Part shown: positions 8,511 to 16,974 of the stretch, piece by piece
Layout of the letters: every line of letters begins with the position of its first letter
Numbering within the stretch: position 1 is the stretch's first letter
Assembly (NCBI GenBank): GCA_031265875.1
Contig: JAISCA010000063.1
Location: forward strand, 62,001-126,000
Reading direction: 5' to 3'
Origin: Propionibacteriaceae bacterium
GTDB taxonomy: Bacteria > Actinomycetota > Actinomycetes > Propionibacteriales > Propionibacteriaceae
Length of the DNA: 64,000 bases
Position numbers and translations under genes: made by a program
Notes under the pieces: generated by a model
Database searches by the model: none
The model's input: the letters and a program-made list of their open reading frames with translations, nothing else
What the model was told of the DNA's origin: nothing

Positions 8511-9418
8511 GGCAGGGCCTTGATCAGGGCGGGGACGACTTGGTAGAGGTCGCCGCACAGGATGTAGTCGGCCTCGCTCATGATGGGGGCCTGCTGGTCG
8601 CTGTTGATGGCCACGATGATCTCGGCCGCGCGCGCCCCGGCCAGGTGCTGGGCCTGCCCGGAGAGGCCGACGGCGCAGTACAGCTGAGGCGCGATCTGCT
8701 GGCCGGAGACGCCGACGTAGCGATCCTTGGGCAGCCAGCCCAGGCCCTCGGCCAGAGGACGGGAACAGGCCAGCTCGGCTCCGAGGGCGCGAGCCAGGGC
8801 CTCGATCAAGCCGAGATCGGACTCGGCCTTGAGGCCCCGGCCGACCGCCACCACGCGCCGGGCCGCCTTCAGATCGACCGGGGCGCGACCAGTGGGACGC
8901 CAGTCGGTCTGTCGAAGAGCGTAGGGCTGGGCCGCCATCGGCTCGACTGGGGCGGGCGGACCGGCTGAGTCGTCGCTCTCGGCCGATCCGCCCTCCAATA
9001 GGATCGCCACCGGCCGGTCGAAGGTCACGGTCTGCCAGACCCGACCGGCCAGAACCGCCTGGCGCGCCACCAGCCGACCGTCCGGAGCGGCCAGGTCGAC
9101 CGTGTCGGTCAAGACCGGGGCGCCCAAGGCGGCCGCCGCCGCTCCCAACAAGACCCGCTCGCCGGCTGTCCGGCCGGCCCAGACGTGACCGGGCCGGTTC
9201 GCCACCAGCTCGGCCAGTCCCAGGGCCTGGGCCTCGACCGGGGTGTCAGGCCCGGTCTCGAACCAGAACACTCGCTCGACCCCGGTCCGAGCCAACTCGT
9301 CCGCCACCTGGGCGGGACCCACCGCCAGGCCCAGGACCGGGCCGCCCAAGGCACGAGCCCGTTCGACTAGGCGGCCGACCGGCCGGCCGGCGGCGATGAC
9401 GTGACTGAGGCGACTCAT
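8507..9418 (-). CDS. fixB: Electron transfer flavoprotein alpha subunit FixB
   Basis: 303-residue ETF alpha subunit. Seen: the C-terminal FAD domain with VGLSGQAQHLAGARA, AEIIVAINSDQQAPIM and CGDLYQVVPALI, the family signature that binds the fixed FAD. The preceding VVAVGRGLKAESDLGLIEALA is the usual domain junction. The frame continues upstream over fixA (to 10180), but ATG 9418 overlaps the fixA stop by four bases and gives a normal-sized protein. With FixA it forms the soluble ETF that takes electrons from the acyl-CoA dehydrogenase or from NADH. Sequence alone does not settle whether this pair bifurcates. Confidence 0.92.
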   Translation of the reverse strand: MSRLSHVIAAGRPVGRLVERARALGGPVLGLAVGPAQVADELARTGVERVFWFETGPDTPVEAQALGLAELVANRPGHVWAGRTAGERVLLGAAAAALGAPVLTDTVDLAAPDGRLVARQAVLAGRVWQTVTFDRPVAILLEGGSAESDDSAGPPAPVEPMAAQPYALRQTDWRPTGRAPVDLKAARRVVAVGRGLKAESDLGLIEALARALGAELACSRPLAEGLGWLPKDRYVGVSGQQIAPQLYCAVGLSGQAQHLAGARAAEIIVAINSDQQAPIMSEADYILCGDLYQVVPALIKALP

Positions 9419-10203
9419 GGCCGACCCGCCCAGGTCAAACCGTCTCGCTCGAGCCGGGCGATCAACTCGGCCGCCGCCGCCGTCGGATCGGTGGTGGCGA
9501 TGACGATGCCACGACGGTCCGGGGCCGGGGCCAAAGTCCGGTCTTGGACTTGGCCGAGTGGTCCCCAGTCGCCGTCGAACTGGTCCAGAGCCAACTGACG
9601 GACCGGTTTGCGGGCCGCCGCCAGCACGTCCCGCATACCAGGGGCCGGCGCCTCGACCGCTCCGGCCGCCACAGCCAGAACGGCGGGCGGGGACAGGACC
9701 AGGGTCTGCCGGCCGTGTTCCAATTCCCGTTCCACGGTCAAGCTGGTTCGGTCCAGGCTCAGAGCCGACACTTCGGTCAGCGTCACCCAGCCCAGCAGCC
9801 CGCCCAAGACGGCCGGGGTCATGCGGGCCCCCCGGTCGATCGAGCAGTCTCCGGTCAAGACGAGGGCCACGTCGCCCAATTCGGTCACGGCGGCGGCCAA
9901 GGCTTGAGCCGTGGTGGTGCTGTCGGCCGAGGCCAGGGCTTGGTCCGCCAGCACCAGGATCGAGTCCAGGCCCCGGGCCAGGGCCGTCTTGGTGGCCAGG
10001 GGCGAGGCGGCCTCGGGGCCGCCCACGCTGAGGCCGACCAGTTCGGCTCCGACGGAGTCGGCCAGGCCTCGGGCCAGTGCGATGGCGACGGCGTCGTACT
10101 CGCTCAAGCAGGGCTGGGCCCGGCTCTGGTCGATCCGGCCGTCGGAGGTCACGATCGCCTCCTGGGGGTCGGCGGCCCATTTGTGGGCCACAACTATCCT
10201 CAT
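9415..10203 (-). CDS. fixA: Electron transfer flavoprotein beta subunit FixA
   Basis: 262-residue ETF beta subunit resembling E. coli FixA/YdiQ. Seen: LSEYDAVAIALARGLAD, the VGLSVGG strand, KTALARGLDSILVL, LVLTGDCSIDRGA and the C-terminal RKPVRQLALDQF segment that in FixA proteins precedes the alpha-subunit contact. FixA-type beta subunits occur in electron-bifurcating ETFs with FixCX partners, in which NADH reduces quinone and ferredoxin together; that assignment here is inference. Ribosome site GAGAGGATTTGAA before ATG 10203. Follows the acyl-CoA dehydrogenase by 25 bases and overlaps fixB by four. Confidence 0.92.
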   Translation of the reverse strand: MRIVVAHKWAADPQEAIVTSDGRIDQSRAQPCLSEYDAVAIALARGLADSVGAELVGLSVGGPEAASPLATKTALARGLDSILVLADQALASADSTTTAQALAAAVTELGDVALVLTGDCSIDRGARMTPAVLGGLLGWVTLTEVSALSLDRTSLTVERELEHGRQTLVLSPPAVLAVAAGAVEAPAPGMRDVLAAARKPVRQLALDQFDGDWGPLGQVQDRTLAPAPDRRGIVIATTDPTAAAAELIARLERDGLTWAGRP

Positions 10204-10228
10204 TTCAAATCCTCTCGGGACGGGCCGC

Positions 10229-11368
10229 TCAGCGCAGGGCGGCGCGGGCGATGACCAGGCGTTGGATCTCGTTCGTGCCCTCGTAGATCTCGGTGATACG
10301 GGCGTCGCGGCACATCCGTTCGACCGGGTAGGCCTCGGTGTAGCCGTTGCCGCCCAGGATTTGCAGGGCGGAGTGGGTGACCCGGCTGGCCATCGGTCCG
10401 CAGAACAATTTGGCCTTGGCGGCGACGTCGCTGAAGGGCAGACCCCGGTCTTCCAGGTCGGCGGCCTGGTAGACCAACAGCCGGCCCGCCTCCAGGTCGG
10501 TCGCCATATCCGCGATCAGCCATTGGATGGCCTGGAGGCGGGCGATCGGCTGACCGAACTGGACCCGTTGCTTGGCGTAGGCGACGGCCTCCTCGTAAGC
10601 CCCTTGAGCGATGCCGAGGGCTTGGGCGGCGATGCCGGTACGGCCGCCGTCCAAACTGCGCATGGCGATGCTGAAACCTTGGCCGAGCTGGCCCAACAAG
10701 GCCGAGCGGGGGACTCTGAGATCGTCGAACAGCAACGAGACGGTGCTGGAGCCCCGGATGCCCATCTTGCGCTCAGGCTCCCCGACGCTGAGTCCGGGGC
10801 GGTCCCGGTCGACCAAGAAGGCGGAGATGGATTTCGAGCCCGCTTCGGGGCTGGTCTTAGCCAGGACCAGGAAGACACCGGCGAAGCCGCCATTGGTGAT
10901 GAAGATCTTCTGGCCGTTCAAGACGAAGTCGTCGCCGTCGACTTCGGCCCGGGTGGTCAGAGCGGCGGCGTCCGAGCCCGCGCCGGGCTCGGTCAAGGCG
11001 AAAGCCCCGATCAGCCGGCCGGCCGCCAACTCGGGCAGATAGCGGGTCTTCTGGGCCTGGTCGCCGAAATGCAGGATCGAGGTCGCCACCAAGGAGGCGT
11101 GGACTTCGACCATGACGGCGGTGGTGGCGCAGACCCGGGCCAGCTCCTCGAGGGCCAGGATGAAGCTGAGATAGTCGGTCCCGGAGCCGCCGTAGTCAGG
11201 TGGGATGGTCATTCCCAGCACGCCTAGATCGGCCAGTTTGGGAATGGTCTCCAGGGGCGGGCGGTGCTCGCGGTCGAGCACGGCGGCCAAGGGCTTGACT
11301 TCGGCTTCGGCGAATTGGCGCACCGCAGCGCGCATGATCTCTTGTTCATCGGTCAGATGGAACGGCAT
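10229..11368 (-). CDS. bcd: Short-chain acyl-CoA dehydrogenase (butyryl-CoA dehydrogenase type)
   Basis: 379-residue FAD enzyme interconverting butyryl-CoA and crotonyl-CoA. Seen: ALTEPGAGSDAAAL and KIFITNGGFAGVFLV, which contact flavin and substrate, MGIRGSSTVSLLFDD, the QILGGNGYTEAYPVER flavin motif and IYEGTNEIQRLVI near the C-terminus, whose first Glu is the catalytic base of short- and medium-chain enzymes. Good AGGAAGGAAG ribosome site before ATG 11368. It follows hbd by 20 bases and precedes fixA by 25, so its natural electron partner is the FixAB flavoprotein encoded beside it. In fermentation it would run as a reductase, in fatty-acid use as an oxidase. Confidence 0.92.
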   Translation of the reverse strand: MPFHLTDEQEIMRAAVRQFAEAEVKPLAAVLDREHRPPLETIPKLADLGVLGMTIPPDYGGSGTDYLSFILALEELARVCATTAVMVEVHASLVATSILHFGDQAQKTRYLPELAAGRLIGAFALTEPGAGSDAAALTTRAEVDGDDFVLNGQKIFITNGGFAGVFLVLAKTSPEAGSKSISAFLVDRDRPGLSVGEPERKMGIRGSSTVSLLFDDLRVPRSALLGQLGQGFSIAMRSLDGGRTGIAAQALGIAQGAYEEAVAYAKQRVQFGQPIARLQAIQWLIADMATDLEAGRLLVYQAADLEDRGLPFSDVAAKAKLFCGPMASRVTHSALQILGGNGYTEAYPVERMCRDARITEIYEGTNEIQRLVIARAALR

Positions 11369-11388
11369 GGTCTTCCTTCCTAGGCGGT

Positions 11389-12240
11389 TCAGTCGTAGTT
11401 GTAGAAGCCGCGGCCCGACTTGCGGCCCAGCCAGCCGGCTTGGACGTATTGGCGCAGCAACGGGCAGGGGCGGTACTTGGAGTCGCCGTAGCCCCGGTGC
11501 AGGATCTCCATGATGGAAAGGACGGTGTCCAAGCCGATGAAGTCGGCCAGAGTCAACGGCCCCATCGGATGGTTCATGCCCAGGCGCAGGACGGTGTCGA
11601 TGTCCTCGACCGAGGCGACCCCTTCGTAGACGCAGTAGATGGCCTCGTTGATGAGCATCTGCAGGACTCGGTTGGAGACGAAGCCGGGCACGTCCCGGAC
11701 TTCGACCGGGGTCTTGCCTAAGGCCAGGGCCAGGTCGCGGACGGTCTCGTAGGTCCGGTCCGAGGTGGCCAGGCCACGGATGATCTCGACCAGGGCCATG
11801 ACCGGCACCGGGTTCATGAAGTGCATGCCGATGACCTGCTCCGGCCGGTCGGTCCGAGCGGCGATCTGAGTGATGGGCAAGGACGATGTGTTGGAGGCCA
11901 GGATGGCGTGGGGCGGGCAGAGACGGTCGAGCTGGCTGAACAGCTCACCCTTGACCGTCATGTCCTCGACCACGGCCTCGACCACCAGGTCGCAGCGGCT
12001 AGCCGGGGCGAGATCGCCGGCCGGGATCAGATTGGCCCATTGGGCCTCCATCTGGTCGGCCGTCAGTTTGCCTTGGCTGACGGCTTTGGCCAGCCGGGCC
12101 TGGATCGCTAGGTGGCCCCGTTCCAAGGCCTTGGGCTCGAGATCGTGGAAGTAGACCCGGTGGCCGGCGGCGGCCATGACCTGGGCGATGCCGCCGCCCA
12201 TCTGGCCGGCGCCGAGCACCATGATGGTGAGAGCAGTCAT
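11389..12240 (-). CDS. hbd: 3-hydroxybutyryl-CoA dehydrogenase
   Basis: 283-residue NAD(P)-dependent enzyme reducing acetoacetyl-CoA to 3-hydroxybutyryl-CoA. Seen: the N-terminal nucleotide loop VLGAGQMGGGIAQVMA with FHDLEP at the end of strand 2, DLVVEAVVEDM, SNTSSLPITQIA, the catalytic GMHFMNPVPVMALVEII (His with following Glu) and NHPMGPLTLADFIGLDT. Length matches clostridial Hbd (~282). The frame is open far upstream into thl, but ATG 12240 with the glycine loop starting at residue 8 is clearly right. Sits between thl and bcd in the pathway-ordered operon. Confidence 0.94.
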   Translation of the reverse strand: MTALTIMVLGAGQMGGGIAQVMAAAGHRVYFHDLEPKALERGHLAIQARLAKAVSQGKLTADQMEAQWANLIPAGDLAPASRCDLVVEAVVEDMTVKGELFSQLDRLCPPHAILASNTSSLPITQIAARTDRPEQVIGMHFMNPVPVMALVEIIRGLATSDRTYETVRDLALALGKTPVEVRDVPGFVSNRVLQMLINEAIYCVYEGVASVEDIDTVLRLGMNHPMGPLTLADFIGLDTVLSIMEILHRGYGDSKYRPCPLLRQYVQAGWLGRKSGRGFYNYD

Positions 12241-12359
12241 GTCGGACTCCTTAGTCGTGATTCGGATTGGGTCGGGTGGAGGAAGCGATGGGCGGGCGAT
12301 CCGGTGGTCCGCTCCAGCGGCCGGCCACGCGGTTGGTGGCGGAGCTCCGCCGGGGTGGC

Positions 12360-13559
12360 TCAAGGTTCGATCTCGACCCAGACGGCGTCGCCTTGGGCCA
12401 TGCCGGAGCAGATCGTGGCCAGTCCGGAGCGCAGGCGGCGGCGACGCAACTCGAAGATCAAGGTCATCAGGATGCGGGCGCCGCTGGCCCCGATGGGGTG
12501 GCCGACGGCCACGGCTCCGCCGTTGACGTTGACCTTGGCCTCCAGGACGGCTGGGTCCAGGCCAAGCACGCTCAGGCCCGAGACCAAGGGCACAGCGGCG
12601 AAAGCCTCGTTGATCTCGATCAGGTCGAAGTCGTCCAGGGTCAGGCGGTGCCGCTCCATCAGGGCTTGGACGGCCAGTCCAGGCACGGTGGCGATCTCGC
12701 GGGCCGGCTGAGAGCGTTGGGCGTACCCGGCGATCCGGGCCAAGATCGGCAGTCCCAGGGCTTGGGCCTGGGCCCGACTGGCCAGGACCAAGGCGGCGGC
12801 CCCGTCGTTGGTGCCGGGGGCGTTGCCGGCCGTGACCGTGCCGTCGTCGCGGAAGAGGGCTGGCAACTGGGCCAGATCCGCCAAGCTGGCGCCAGGACGG
12901 GGGGCCTCGTCCCGCTCGACGGTCTGAACGGCGCCCTTGGGGCCGGTCACTGTGATCGGGAAGCGCTCCTGGTCGAAGCGGCCGTTGGCTTCGGCCTGGG
13001 CCCAGCGCTGTTGGCTGCGCCAGGCCCAGGCGTCCTGCTGCTGCCGGGTGATACCGTGCTCGGCCGCCACCTCGGAGGCCAGGACGGCCATGTGGACGTC
13101 GTTCTGGGGACACCAGAGACCGTCTAGGACCATGGCGTCGAGCAAGCGGACGTGGTTCATACGGGCGCCGAAGCGCATGTCCCGGGACAGGTACGGGATC
13201 TGGCTCATCGACTCCATGCCGCCGGCCATGACGACGCCGGCGTCGCCGGCCTTGATCATCTGGGCGGCCAAGGTGACGGCCTTGAGAGCCGAGCCGCAGA
13301 CCTTGTTGATGGTCAGGGCCGGCACGGTCGGGGGCAAGCCGGCCCGGGCAGCGGCTTGGCGGGCCGGGATTTGGCCTTGCCCGGCCGGCACCACCGTGCC
13401 TAGGACGACCTCGTCGACTTGGGCGCCGTCCAGGTGGGCCCGCTCCAACGCTTGGGCCAGGGCCAATCCGCCCAGGTCCTGGGCGGTGAGGCGCTTGAGG
13501 GCGCCACCGAGCTTGCCGAAGGGAGTGCGGGCGGCGCTCACGATCACGACATCGTCCAT
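12360..13559 (-). CDS. thl: Acetyl-CoA C-acetyltransferase (thiolase)
   Basis: 399-residue thiolase condensing two acetyl-CoA to acetoacetyl-CoA. Seen: SAARTPFGKLGGAL at the start, the nucleophile Cys in INKVCGSALKAVTLAAQ (about residue 89), GGMESMSQIPYL, and the C-terminal NVNGGAVAVGHPIGASGAR with the active-site His, then TICSGMAQGDAVW carrying the second active Cys. All three catalytic residues are present. The gap to hbd is 119 bases and to the CoA-transferase 91, wider than the other joints, so an internal promoter is possible. First committed step of butyryl-CoA formation. Confidence 0.94.
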   Translation of the reverse strand: MDDVVIVSAARTPFGKLGGALKRLTAQDLGGLALAQALERAHLDGAQVDEVVLGTVVPAGQGQIPARQAAARAGLPPTVPALTINKVCGSALKAVTLAAQMIKAGDAGVVMAGGMESMSQIPYLSRDMRFGARMNHVRLLDAMVLDGLWCPQNDVHMAVLASEVAAEHGITRQQQDAWAWRSQQRWAQAEANGRFDQERFPITVTGPKGAVQTVERDEAPRPGASLADLAQLPALFRDDGTVTAGNAPGTNDGAAALVLASRAQAQALGLPILARIAGYAQRSQPAREIATVPGLAVQALMERHRLTLDDFDLIEINEAFAAVPLVSGLSVLGLDPAVLEAKVNVNGGAVAVGHPIGASGARILMTLIFELRRRRLRSGLATICSGMAQGDAVWVEIEP

Positions 13560-13650
13560 CGCTAGACCTTTCTCTGTGGGTGGTCCCGCCTCAGAGGACG
13601 AGACAGTGGGGTGGGGAAAGGGGCCAGTCGGCCGGTCGGCCGGGCCCGGA

Positions 13651-15213
13651 TCACAAGGTCAGGCCCATGACGGCCTGGCTGAAGATGCGTCGGTCCATCT
13701 CCTTGAGGTCGTCTGCCACCTGGGGGCGGAACTCCATCTGGGCCAGGACGTCGGTCTCCAGGTCGACGCCGGGAGCGATCTCGACCAATTCGACGCCATC
13801 TGGGGTGAGACGGAAAACCGCTCGCTCGGTGATGTACCAGACCTCCTGGCCGGTTTGGGCGGCCCGTCCGCCGGAGAAGGTGATCTGCTCGACGGCCCGC
13901 TTGAACTTGGGCTTCAGGCCATCCTGCAAGATCCGTAACTGGCCCTGTCCGATCTCGTACTGATTGCCGCCGGCCCGGAAGAGACCGACGAAGGCGACCC
14001 GGGGCGTCGACTGGGAGATGTTGACGAAGCCACCGGGGCCGACCACCCGGCCGGAGAACTTGCTGACATTGACATTGCCGGCCTGGTCGATCTCGGCCGC
14101 GCCTAGCACGGCCAAGTCGACGCCGCCGCCGTCGTAGAGGTCGAAGGTGGCGACTTGGGAGATGATGCACTCCGGGTTGTGGGCCGAGCAGATCCTGAGT
14201 CCGCCCATCGGCACGCCGCCGTAGATGCCGGCCTCGATGCTCATGGCGATGTCACCGGACAGGCCCTCCTCGGCCGCCACGGCCGAGACCGACTCGGCGA
14301 TGCCGATGCCGAGGTTGACGTGTTGGCCCCGCTGGAGCAAGAGGGCGGCCCGGCGCCCGCAGACCTTGCGCTCGTTTAGCGGAGCCGGGGTGAACTCGGA
14401 CAAGGGCAGCCGGGTCTCGCCCGACCACTCCGGGTGGTAGGCCTCGTCCACCAGGCACTGGCGATGGCGTTGAGGATCGGCCAGCACCAGGTAGTCGACC
14501 AAGAGGCCGGGGATGACGACCCGATGGGGATCGAGGCTGCCCCGTTCGACTAGGCGTTCGACCTGGGCGATGACGACGCCGCCGCTGTTGTGGGTGGCGG
14601 TGGCCAACTCCAACTGGTCGAAGCGGATCGACTCCCGTTCGATCGACAGGTTGCCGGCTTGGTCGGCCGAGGTGGCCCGGATGAAGCAGACGTCGAAGGC
14701 CCGGGGCCGGTAGCGGAGATACTCCTGACCGTCCCAGTCCACCACCTCGACCACCGTTTGACCGCTGTCCCGGGCGGCCTGGTTGCCCAGGCAGCCCTCC
14801 ACTCTGGGATCGGCGTAGGTGCCCAAGCCGACGCTGGTGACGACGCCCGGTTTGCCGCCGGCCTGGGCTCGGACCAATTGGGCGTTGACGCCCTGGGGCA
14901 CGATGAAAGCCGGGAAGAGATTCTGGGCCACCAACTCGGCCATCTTGGGCGCGGTGCCGAGATGGCCGCAGTGCAAGGCCCCGATCAAGCCGGGTCGAGC
15001 CAGTGCGTTGAGGCCGCCGTCGGAGTTGTCGCCGATGCCCGACTCGCAGAACAAGGTGATGCCGCTGGGGCGGCCGGTCTGACGGTGGCGGTCGGCCAAG
15101 GCTTGGATCAAATCCTCCGCCACGGAAGTGCAGATGATGCCCTGGACGCCCAGAGTCTGTCCGTCCTGGACCAAAGTGGCTGCTTGTTCGGCGCTGATCA
15201 CTTGGGCTGGCAT
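13651..15213 (-). CDS. Acetate/propionate-type CoA-transferase (YdiF family)
   Basis: 520-residue family I CoA-transferase with alpha and beta halves fused. It moves CoA between acyl groups, for example from butyryl-CoA to acetate. Seen: the N-terminal GVQGIICTSVAEDLI and CESGIGDNSDGGLNAL region, CFIRATSADQAGNLS, GIGIAESVSAVAAEEG and the catalytic Glu in SIEAGIYGGVPMGGL (EXGXXGG motif, near residue 325). Size and layout match E. coli YdiF and clostridial propionate CoA-transferase. Ribosome site AAAGGGGTGG before ATG 15213. First gene of the operon, so it would release the acid product, regenerate acetyl-CoA, or activate an incoming acid; the acyl specificity cannot be read from sequence. Confidence 0.9.
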   Translation of the reverse strand: MPAQVISAEQAATLVQDGQTLGVQGIICTSVAEDLIQALADRHRQTGRPSGITLFCESGIGDNSDGGLNALARPGLIGALHCGHLGTAPKMAELVAQNLFPAFIVPQGVNAQLVRAQAGGKPGVVTSVGLGTYADPRVEGCLGNQAARDSGQTVVEVVDWDGQEYLRYRPRAFDVCFIRATSADQAGNLSIERESIRFDQLELATATHNSGGVVIAQVERLVERGSLDPHRVVIPGLLVDYLVLADPQRHRQCLVDEAYHPEWSGETRLPLSEFTPAPLNERKVCGRRAALLLQRGQHVNLGIGIAESVSAVAAEEGLSGDIAMSIEAGIYGGVPMGGLRICSAHNPECIISQVATFDLYDGGGVDLAVLGAAEIDQAGNVNVSKFSGRVVGPGGFVNISQSTPRVAFVGLFRAGGNQYEIGQGQLRILQDGLKPKFKRAVEQITFSGGRAAQTGQEVWYITERAVFRLTPDGVELVEIAPGVDLETDVLAQMEFRPQVADDLKEMDRRIFSQAVMGLTL

Positions 15214-15254
15214 GGGTCCACCCCTTTCGCTGATCGAGCGACAGTCGGCGACCG

Positions 15255-15273
15255 TCGACCTCGATGAGGTCGA
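15255..15273. promoter_or_regulatory. Perfect 19-base palindrome upstream of the butyrate operon
   Basis: TCGACCTC, a GAT spacer and GAGGTCGA: two perfect 8-base arms, 42 bases upstream of the first operon ATG at 15213 and followed by an AT-rich AATTTAGG stretch. The position and two-fold symmetry suit a repressor or activator dimer controlling the CoA-transferase-to-crotonase operon. The protein is not identified. Confidence 0.5.
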
Positions 15274-15340
15274 ATTTAGGGATCGATGGTGATGGGCCGG
15301 TGCGTGAAAGGAGAAGATGTTACGAATGTTAGTTGGTCGT

Positions 15341-15362
15341 TTGGCGCCGTTTTGGCGCCGTT
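15341..15362. repeat. Two adjacent 11-base direct repeats (TTGGCGCCGTT)
   Basis: The unit TTGGCGCCGTT occurs twice back to back, each with a GGCGCC palindrome, so the two sites lie one helical turn apart on the same DNA face. They are 128 to 149 bases upstream of the CoA-transferase start, in the gap behind the histidine kinase gene. A regulatory role is inference. Confidence 0.45.
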
Positions 15363-15495
15363 CAGTGCTGTGTTTCCCAAATGGGCGATGTCTGGGACGG
15401 GTCGCAGGCGGGGCTGGGCCAGGCCGTCGGGCGGACCAGGACTAGCTCGGTCGCCCGGCTGAGGCCGGCGCTCCGGCCCGCGGCCGCACCGCCGT

Positions 15496-16971
15496 CTAAG
15501 CGGGCTGGGGGACTGGCGTGGTCGTGTTATCCGGCTCAGGGGCCAGTTCGCACTCGAACCAGAAAGTGGACCCGACCGCTGAGCCGGAGATGACGCCGAA
15601 ACGGGCCCGATGGGCTAGCAAGATGTGCTTGACAATGGACAAGCCGATGCCAGAGCCGATGACCGGCCGGGAATGGTTGGTGCGCGATTTGTAGTAGCGA
15701 TCCCAAATCGAGGCCACCTTGTCCGGGGGAATCCCCGGTCCGGTGTCGGAGACCTCGAAACGGACCCGCCGTTCACTTCGAGTCAAGTTGACATTGACTA
15801 TTTTGTCCAAGCCTGTGTAGTTGACGGCGTTGCCGATCAGGTTGTAGAAGACTCGCTGCATGTAATGCGCGTTCCCGATGATGTGAATGTCGGGGTCGAC
15901 CGCGCGATGGAAGACGTAACCGCTCGACTCGGCCATGATGGCGAAGCGGGACAGGGTCTCCTTCAGACAGTCGGTCAAGTTGATGGGGGATAGCGGGATG
16001 GTGGCCGAGCCGGATTCCAAGCTGGAGATCTCCAGGATCTCGTTGACCAGGTCGGTCAAGCGGTTGGCCTCCTCGATGATGGTCTCGCAGTGGGTCTGGC
16101 GCAGCGACGGGTTGTCGCCGGAGACGTCGCGGATGGTCTCGGCGTAGATCTTGACGATGGTGAGCGGGGTCTTGAGGTCGTGCGAGACGTTGGCCAGCAA
16201 CTCCTGACGGTCGCGCTGGATGTCGCGCAGCTCGCCGGTGGCGTAGTTCAGGGTCTGGGCCAATTGCTCGGTCTCGGTCACACCGCCGCCATCGAATTCG
16301 ACCGTCAAATCGCCGTGGCCGAGACGCTGGGCGGCGGTGGTCAAGGCGATCAGGGGGCTGGCCAGGCGGCGGGACAGGCCCAGGCCGACGAAGACGGTCA
16401 GGATCATCATGATGGCGGCCACGATGGCGAACTCGATCTCCAGGGCCGGGATCGTCTCCGTCAGAGGCGGCACGGCCGAAGACAGGTAGACGTAGATCGG
16501 TCCCAGCTCGGGATCCTGCAGGTGGGTGAAGTAGATCACGACGTGGAGCGGATCGCTGGTGTTGGTGACGAAGCGGTGGATGTGCCGGTCGCCACTGTCC
16601 AGCAGGTCTTGGCGCAGCGCCGCCACGGTTTGGCGTTGGGCGTCGGTCAAGGCGTCGGGGTCGGTGCTGGCCGGGTGGGAGGTGAAGCCGTCCCGCAGCA
16701 AGATGACGTCGAGACTTTCGGTCAAAGCGATGACGCGCAGGTCGTTGTCCCGGGCCAATCCGTCCAGCAGCTCGAAGCGGTCCTGGCCGTCTTGGCCGTA
16801 CTCAGACTCCAAGCGGGCTCCGAGCCGCTCCAGCTCCCACAGTTCGATGTGCTGGCAGAAGGGTTCCAAGAAAACCACCACGCACAAGGCCATCAGAGCC
16901 AGGAAGGCGCAGGTGAACAGAGTCAGGGTGCGCCAGGTGCGGAAAGACAGGCCCCGGGTGTTGACGGCCAT
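15496..16971 (-). CDS. Membrane sensor histidine kinase
   Basis: 491-residue kinase of an OmpR-type two-component system. Seen: TM1 (about residues 14-36), an extracytoplasmic sensor of ~140 residues, TM2 (about 180-203), HAMP with LASPLIALTTAAQRLGHGDL, the phosphorylated His in LLANVSHDLKTPLT, N-box NLIGNAVNYT, G1 DTGPGIP, F-box-like WDRYYKS and G2 GSGIGLSIVKHIL. All catalytic boxes are intact. The kinase and regulator genes are three bases apart. The ligand is unknown. The gene is followed in the same direction by the butyrate operon after ~280 bases, so control of that operon is possible but not shown. Confidence 0.9.
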   Translation of the reverse strand: MAVNTRGLSFRTWRTLTLFTCAFLALMALCVVVFLEPFCQHIELWELERLGARLESEYGQDGQDRFELLDGLARDNDLRVIALTESLDVILLRDGFTSHPASTDPDALTDAQRQTVAALRQDLLDSGDRHIHRFVTNTSDPLHVVIYFTHLQDPELGPIYVYLSSAVPPLTETIPALEIEFAIVAAIMMILTVFVGLGLSRRLASPLIALTTAAQRLGHGDLTVEFDGGGVTETEQLAQTLNYATGELRDIQRDRQELLANVSHDLKTPLTIVKIYAETIRDVSGDNPSLRQTHCETIIEEANRLTDLVNEILEISSLESGSATIPLSPINLTDCLKETLSRFAIMAESSGYVFHRAVDPDIHIIGNAHYMQRVFYNLIGNAVNYTGLDKIVNVNLTRSERRVRFEVSDTGPGIPPDKVASIWDRYYKSRTNHSRPVIGSGIGLSIVKHILLAHRARFGVISGSAVGSTFWFECELAPEPDNTTTPVPQPA

Positions 16972-16974
16972 GGC

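Noticed and set aside
9419..10180. Upstream extension of the fixB frame over fixA (557-residue product)
   Set aside because: The extension is an Arg/Gly/Pro-rich out-of-frame reading of fixA. ATG 9418 overlaps the fixA stop and gives the normal ETF alpha length.
12241..13113. Upstream extension of the hbd frame over thl
   Set aside because: Out-of-frame reading of the thiolase gene. The NAD-binding loop begins eight residues after ATG 12240, where it should.
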